Assembly: GCF_001612825.1 (NCBI RefSeq)
Contig: NZ_BDBE01000038.1
Coordinates: forward strand, 186,001 to 250,000
Direction of reading: 5' to 3'
DNA from: Nocardia caishijiensis NBRC 108228
Lineage (GTDB): Bacteria; Actinomycetota; Actinomycetes; Mycobacteriales; Mycobacteriaceae
Length of the DNA stretch: 64,000 nt
Each line of letters starts with the position of its first letter. Positions within the stretch are counted from its first letter, which is position 1. This document shows, one piece after another, positions 60,901-64,000 of this stretch. A program made the translations under genes and the position numbers. The notes under the pieces are model-generated. The model had not been told where the DNA came from, ran no database searches, and saw only the letters and a list, made by a program, of their open reading frames with translations.

Positions 60901-61297
60901 CGTACTGCTGGTTACTGATCTCCGGGAATTCGCGCAGCTTGAACTTGCGCAGTAGCGAGGTGAGCTTGGTCCGCAGCAGGTTCTCGAACTCCTGCTCGCG
61001 CTCCATCGCCAGTTCCGCCCAGAAACTCTCCCAGTATTTCCCCTGCTCATAGGCCAGACCCGCATGCCCGATCAGGGTGGTCAGGGTGAGCGCGGGAAAC
61101 CGATCGATCAACCGGGCAAGACCGTGGGTGCGTCGGTGATCCCGGATGAGCTGGCCGAACAGGTCGCGGGTCCGGACGATTTCGTCGTGGTCCAAGTTGA
61201 GCTCGACGAACAGCGACACCCGGTCCAACTGCCCGGCGCGAGCAAATTCTTCGTCGCCGGCCTGGACCCACACGAACGACTCGGCCATTCGTGCCAC
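57905..61297 (-). CDS. Large unknown protein coupled to the second DruE-like helicase (DruH-like by position and size)
   Basis: 1,130 aa from GTG 61297, four bases after a GGAGG site; ATG 61288 is an alternative. No known catalytic motif, signal or membrane helix. The N-terminal 250 residues are helical (FVELNLDHDEIVRTRDLFGQ, LLRTKLTSLLRKFKLREFPE). The middle (about 280–800) is beta-rich and Ig-like in texture, with many Val/Arg/Asp strands (GEVHPPTRVRVPHRVREVVL, VAWRVRVRRSGTTDWLADDE). The last 300 residues are helical again. In Druantia type III a domain-free protein of about this size, DruH, precedes DruE in the same way. Assignment rests on size, order and 4-bp overlap, not on recognised homology. 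Confidence 0.72.
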   Translation of the reverse strand: MARMAESFVWVQAGDEEFARAGQLDRVSLFVELNLDHDEIVRTRDLFGQLIRDHRRTHGLARLIDRFPALTLTTLIGHAGLAYEQGKYWESFWAELAMEREQEFENLLRTKLTSLLRKFKLREFPEISNQQYVQTMAVHAGVPVHCLNDLVDVIEQHISLGREPSGAAVFEWLTQPGLEYRMNHLDVPVRNFLQFGGEAAVDIVDRIIEFAEYAREHPEVANDLDLDTSTTGLPSVMLEALIDRFEERPFGSSTAEPGRVGRSRRPVIAYSRSDDQVVVEVPFPDRGSEFPWLVSFDGDSTEVYAERGWGLSEGEVHPPTRVRVPHRVREVVLRHDASEAHHRISLVDKDNPLLLFDHNGKPISRHLALPRGEVIGVHPATASLVDGHSGAPVSFTAEAVPAGWRDWRARVYDLAAIDSVRLRRDHLLGPVQQVRRVGAARLDPADPVEGVFTRSGLPVYSERPAVTLPVTGAEPVAWRVRVRRSGTTDWLADDEWESDTELTELDPFDGLAPGLLGMFDIVISGPLGQDIRHSMFMVEGLSVEHDSIFRIPTPDGLSPAATALEIAPPLALDRAYVEFPSAQRDSEFRVSAGQTVERLVLRPPHIEFRVDDIGAAARWRTVAPVLTVDDLTEHLIVAVRVPGDVEVDIALSDSVGRIRQTEEPQVNRDNLFQVSSRTFADTARSLRTATLLARIDTADGRTTQVTVARVQPRLLCSGIRLDGGVLVFEGTDSDDLAAFVWPETAPWRPPTQVEIVEGKARLPAEFVDAGPLTVQVFVDDPWAVITAPSRPDDTAYHVPQHGWLRDSDPARTELAKFLAGAGDPPVSGSALAEVWSAYANCYSDSSLSPLVRGGLLRVLGADPRSSLEALERSALPQAQLPALLIRTGLVDKDFSSYFRLGKHANPWLGCLIDIADLPNVVLQSAEESAEALRADLATHGGPALVELLSGKLREVYTGYFERNTIGMHRMAPEQIAALRDACEIVPGALLDPDTRRAAMFEAFARRLDWQSDPASHAMTTHSAALTTPLRRASPWVYDVVKARSDALTGVDTSEFPWMLMSMQSLLFAVVARLRARSLMSHPVFTAPMRQCWARLAELCPGLVAADLLIADALASYVLHHDVINKIGDHR

Positions 61298-61470
61298 ACC
61301 CCCTCCACACCGCGCCTGTTACCCATTTCGGGCGCCTGGCAAACCTCCATCAACCGATTCTCATCATCTCACCGATCGGAAGTTTCCGGGCGCAGACCGA
61401 AGCTGCTGATTTCGAGCCGCTACCCTCGTCAGCGGAGGCCCCGTTCGGGCCTGGCGAGGAGGGTGTGAGG

Positions 61471-63276
61471 GTGCTGCGCCCGTGGCAACAGGCTGCCTAC
61501 GACGAGTGGAACCGTAAGGGCCGCAGAGGCATCGTCGAGGCCGTGGCGGGTACGGGCAAGACCGTGCTCGGTGTGCGAGCCGCGGCGGAAGCGGTCGAGG
61601 CGGGCAGCCCGGTCGTTGCCGTAGTCCCCGACGACGCCGCCCGTGAACGCTGGCTCGCAACGATGGAAGAGACGATGCCGTCGTGTCGGATCGGCAGCCT
61701 CGCTATGCCGAGCCGAACCTGGCACGTAGCGGTGCTCACCGCCAACACAGTGGCGCGCCTGCGCACCGCCGACCTCGATCACCACAGGGCCCTGCTGATC
61801 GTCGATGACCTGCATCGATACGGCGCGGGTTTTTGGCCGACGGCATTGACGGAGCGCTTCCCACACCGGCTCGGCTTCACCGATCCCCTCCCGCCCGGGG
61901 ATCGCACCGTCGACTCGGTGCTTCTCCCCTACTTCGGCTCCGTGATCGCCGGCTGTGATTACCCGCGTGCCCGCGCGGACGGCCATCTCGCGCCGGTCAT
62001 GGTCGTGCAGGTCGGTGTCGAGCTGACGCCCAAAGAACGTGCCCGCCTCAATCAGGCACAATCACTGGTCGAGCGCGAGATCGACACATTGACCGGCAGC
62101 TACGGCGCACCGGATCGCTCCGAGGAATTCCACGTTTTCGTCGAACAGCTCCGGCAAGGCCGTGGCTCCGGGGCCCACCATGCCAACCGCTATGTGCAAG
62201 CGCTCGGCGACCGGGCGGCATTGCTGGCGGAATGCCGGGCGAAGATGGACCTCGTCCGCTCGCTGCCGATCGACGTACTCCGCGAGACCCAGACCGTGGT
62301 TTTCGCCGGCCGAGCGGTGGCGGCGGGGACAGTGGCACAGTTTCTGAGTTCCGCCGGAGTTGCCGCCGCTATCTCGGGCCCCGCGCTGCGGCCCGAGCAG
62401 CGATCGGCGCTGTCGGCCGGCCTGCGTGAACGGTCGGTGCGGGTGCTCGTCGAACAACGCGTGCCCGACGAAACGGTGCTCGTGCCGCACGCCGAACTCG
62501 GGTTGTTCCTCGCCCGCAGCCACGACCGCACCGAGATGATCCGGCGGCTGGGTCGCGTCGTGACTTCTGCCCATGCTGGCCGGCCCCACGTCATCGTCAT
62601 CGCCTACGTGGTCGGATCCATCGAAGATCCGGCCGCCGGCGTCGATGGTTCCTTCCTGTCGGTTGCCCATCGACTGGCAGACAACACTGTGCGCACGGAT
62701 GTCGCCGGATTGACGCAGTTCCTGACCGAATGGGCCGGTCAGGCAGCTGCCGTCGCGGCAGAAGACCATGCGGTCGGAGCGGCCGCGCCATCCGGGGTTC
62801 ATCTGGTGGCGCACGACGACGCAGACAGCGAAGGTGCCGACACGCACGATCCCGACGACGATGACTCTGTCGAGGACATGGCCGAGGCGGTGCCCGAGTA
62901 CAACGACCTGCTTGACCAGTTGACCAAACTCGAATTCGTTGCCACCGGAGACGAAGTGGGCGACCTGATCGGGGTCACCGATCCTCGTGAGCTGCTCGAC
63001 GAAGTCCAAGCCGCGGCCGACGCCGGGCTGCTGACCTACCGCTCACTCGGCGAACCCACTGAGGACCTGCTGCTCGTGTCGGCAGCCGTGGGCGGCACGA
63101 GGGCGACACGTGAGCAGGCCGCAGCGGCGATCGCACAATGGGCGGCCGAATCCGATGATCCGGTGGGCGAATTGCGGTCAGTGATGTCGCAGGTTGGTGC
63201 GCTCACCGTGCCGCCGCACCGGCTCATCCAGATCGCCGCGTTCCTCCGCGGGCGAACACCCTCGGGCCTGCTCTGA
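61471..63276 (+). CDS. SF2 helicase-like ATPase, divergent from the DruH-like gene
   Basis: 601 aa if started at GTG 61471, eight bases after GAGGAGG; the frame is open further upstream and a start before 61471 cannot be excluded. The Q-motif-like LRPWQQAAYDEW opens the protein, Walker A AGTGKTVLG follows (about 27–31), and LLIVDDLHRYG takes the place of DEAH, with one acidic residue shifted. The C-terminal RecA domain is recognisable (QTVVFAGRAVAAGTVAQFL, RSVRVLVEQRVPDETVLVPH, MIRRLGRVVTSAHAG). The last 150 residues are acidic, then helical. Resembles XPB/UvsW-type SF2 ATPases. Converges closely (7 bp) with the edge gene. Confidence 0.72.
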   Translation: MLRPWQQAAYDEWNRKGRRGIVEAVAGTGKTVLGVRAAAEAVEAGSPVVAVVPDDAARERWLATMEETMPSCRIGSLAMPSRTWHVAVLTANTVARLRTADLDHHRALLIVDDLHRYGAGFWPTALTERFPHRLGFTDPLPPGDRTVDSVLLPYFGSVIAGCDYPRARADGHLAPVMVVQVGVELTPKERARLNQAQSLVEREIDTLTGSYGAPDRSEEFHVFVEQLRQGRGSGAHHANRYVQALGDRAALLAECRAKMDLVRSLPIDVLRETQTVVFAGRAVAAGTVAQFLSSAGVAAAISGPALRPEQRSALSAGLRERSVRVLVEQRVPDETVLVPHAELGLFLARSHDRTEMIRRLGRVVTSAHAGRPHVIVIAYVVGSIEDPAAGVDGSFLSVAHRLADNTVRTDVAGLTQFLTEWAGQAAAVAAEDHAVGAAAPSGVHLVAHDDADSEGADTHDPDDDDSVEDMAEAVPEYNDLLDQLTKLEFVATGDEVGDLIGVTDPRELLDEVQAAADAGLLTYRSLGEPTEDLLLVSAAVGGTRATREQAAAAIAQWAAESDDPVGELRSVMSQVGALTVPPHRLIQIAAFLRGRTPSGLL

Positions 63277-63283
63277 TCTCGCC

Positions 63284-64000
63284 TCATCCGGCGGGCGCCG
63301 TACGCGCGCTCGAAAGCATCAGGGCGAACATCGAGATGGCCCGATCGGTCAACTGTGCCTGACCCAGCTCGCTCGCGGCTGTCTGCATCAGTCCACGCCG
63401 GTCGCCCCAACCGGTCGTCTCAGCAGCATCGGCCAGGATTCGGGCGAGTTCGCGCGGCGGCACCTCCTCGATGGAACGGGCTCCCAGCGTCCGCCGTCGC
63501 ACCTCCGGTTGGCTCGGTGATCGGTAGGTGAACCATTGCGGCTGAGGTAGTTCCAGAAAGTCGTCCACGATCAGCTCGCCACGCTCGACAGCCACCGACA
63601 GTGCACGGTCCAACGCTGCCCTGCCACCTCGCTCGTCGTCGTCCGCCACGTTGCGAAAGAACACCGAACGCAGACGACCGGCGGTCACGGGGCCCTCCAC
63701 CTCGACAACGCGCAGCAGATCACTCACGACCGTCTCGATCGGCGACGCGGCAGACAGCGGTGACACCAATCCATTGAACACCGAATATTCTTGCTCACCA
63801 GCTTCTTCCGTGACAACAGAGGGTGCGGGGGCAGCGTTCGGAGGCTCGATCGGGACGTCGCTGTCGACGTTCTCCTCGACTGGACAGACCTGCTCGTTTT
63901 CGCCAGCCCCCGTATCGGGTTCCGGTTTGCGCCAATCGAAGTCGGCCAGCGGATCCACGACAGGCTGCTGTATCACCGGCTCAGCGGTTCCGACACTCGT
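63284..64000 (-). CDS. C-terminal part of a protein with a DUF3320-like domain, cut by the window edge
   Basis: 238 codons are open to the right edge, so the true start lies outside. The first 85 residues visible are an acidic, Pro-rich linker. Residues from about 85 on (IETVVSDLLRVVEVEGPVTA, LRSVFFRNVA, WFTYRSPSQPEVRRRTLG, IEEVPPRELARILADA, ELGQAQLTDRAISMFALML) follow the same pattern as the DUF3320-like domain of the gene at 33979: an EGP-type start, a basic stretch, W-x-x-(F/Y)-R, RRTL and a helix ending near the C-terminus. DUF3320 usually ends large SF1 helicases, so a long helicase-type gene probably continues to the right. Confidence 0.6.
   Translation of the reverse strand, partial: TSVGTAEPVIQQPVVDPLADFDWRKPEPDTGAGENEQVCPVEENVDSDVPIEPPNAAPAPSVVTEEAGEQEYSVFNGLVSPLSAASPIETVVSDLLRVVEVEGPVTAGRLRSVFFRNVADDDERGGRAALDRALSVAVERGELIVDDFLELPQPQWFTYRSPSQPEVRRRTLGARSIEEVPPRELARILADAAETTGWGDRRGLMQTAASELGQAQLTDRAISMFALMLSSARTAPAG

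Overview
The window is high-GC DNA from an actinomycete of the Nocardia/Mycobacterium group. The evidence is the sucB (two-lipoyl E2) – SDR39U1-type epimerase – lipB – lipA neighbourhood typical of that order, many GTG starts with GTGA/ATGA stop-start overlaps, EspC/EspA-like type VII secretion substrates, and an actinobacterial-style orphan specificity domain. The genus is inferred, not proven.

Left part (1–18.5 kb), mostly ordinary chromosome. A lipoic-acid block holds sucB (lipoylated E2), two SDR39U1-type NAD(P)-binding proteins (one fused to an SRPBCC-like domain), a GNAT enzyme, lipB and lipA. Between them sits a MerR-family regulator with a cobalamin-binding-like domain, divergent from a lipocalin–photolyase operon whose promoter carries two 11-bp-spaced ATGCATCG repeats; this resembles a CarH/LitR light-response locus. 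After lipA come an MntA–HepT toxin–antitoxin pair, ppnP, an SDR, envelope proteins, a protein with 43-residue tandem repeats and a membrane-anchored beta-propeller.

Right part (18.6–64 kb), a defence-type accessory island dense in helicases. (i) 18.7–23.3 kb: an overlapping four-gene operon (winged-helix-like protein, Cas4-like Fe-S nuclease, unknown, DNA2/Upf1-like helicase) behind a predicted leaderless promoter with three exact 10-bp-spaced ACTGGA iterons. (ii) 23.6–25.7 kb: a Ser/Thr kinase translationally coupled to an orphan N6-methylase specificity domain. (iii) 25.9–33.4 kb: a DrmD-like SNF2 helicase and a DrmMI/PglX-like adenine methylase, i.e. the class 1 DISARM pair without drmA/B/C. 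(iv) 33.5–36 kb: a degraded stretch with a frameshifted DUF4352 protein, a headless DUF3320 protein and an IS3-type transposase remnant. (v) 36–40.7 kb: a type VII secretion substrate cassette with lipoproteins and leftovers of a second one. (vi) 40.7–52.9 kb: a tight operon of a 2,109-aa DruE-like helicase with a nuclease-like C-terminus, two paralogous UvrD-type helicases each with a RelE-like N-terminal domain, and a HIRAN protein between them. (vii) 61.3–53.0 kb, opposite strand: a 1,130-aa unknown protein overlapping a second DruE-like helicase (a Druantia type III-like druH–druE order), meeting operon vi at a strong hairpin terminator. (viii) 61.5 kb to the edge: an SF2 helicase and the C-terminus of a second DUF3320-like protein.

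The strongest candidates for an undescribed system are operon vi (with or without vii) and operon i. No tRNA, rRNA, CRISPR array or complete insertion sequence was seen.
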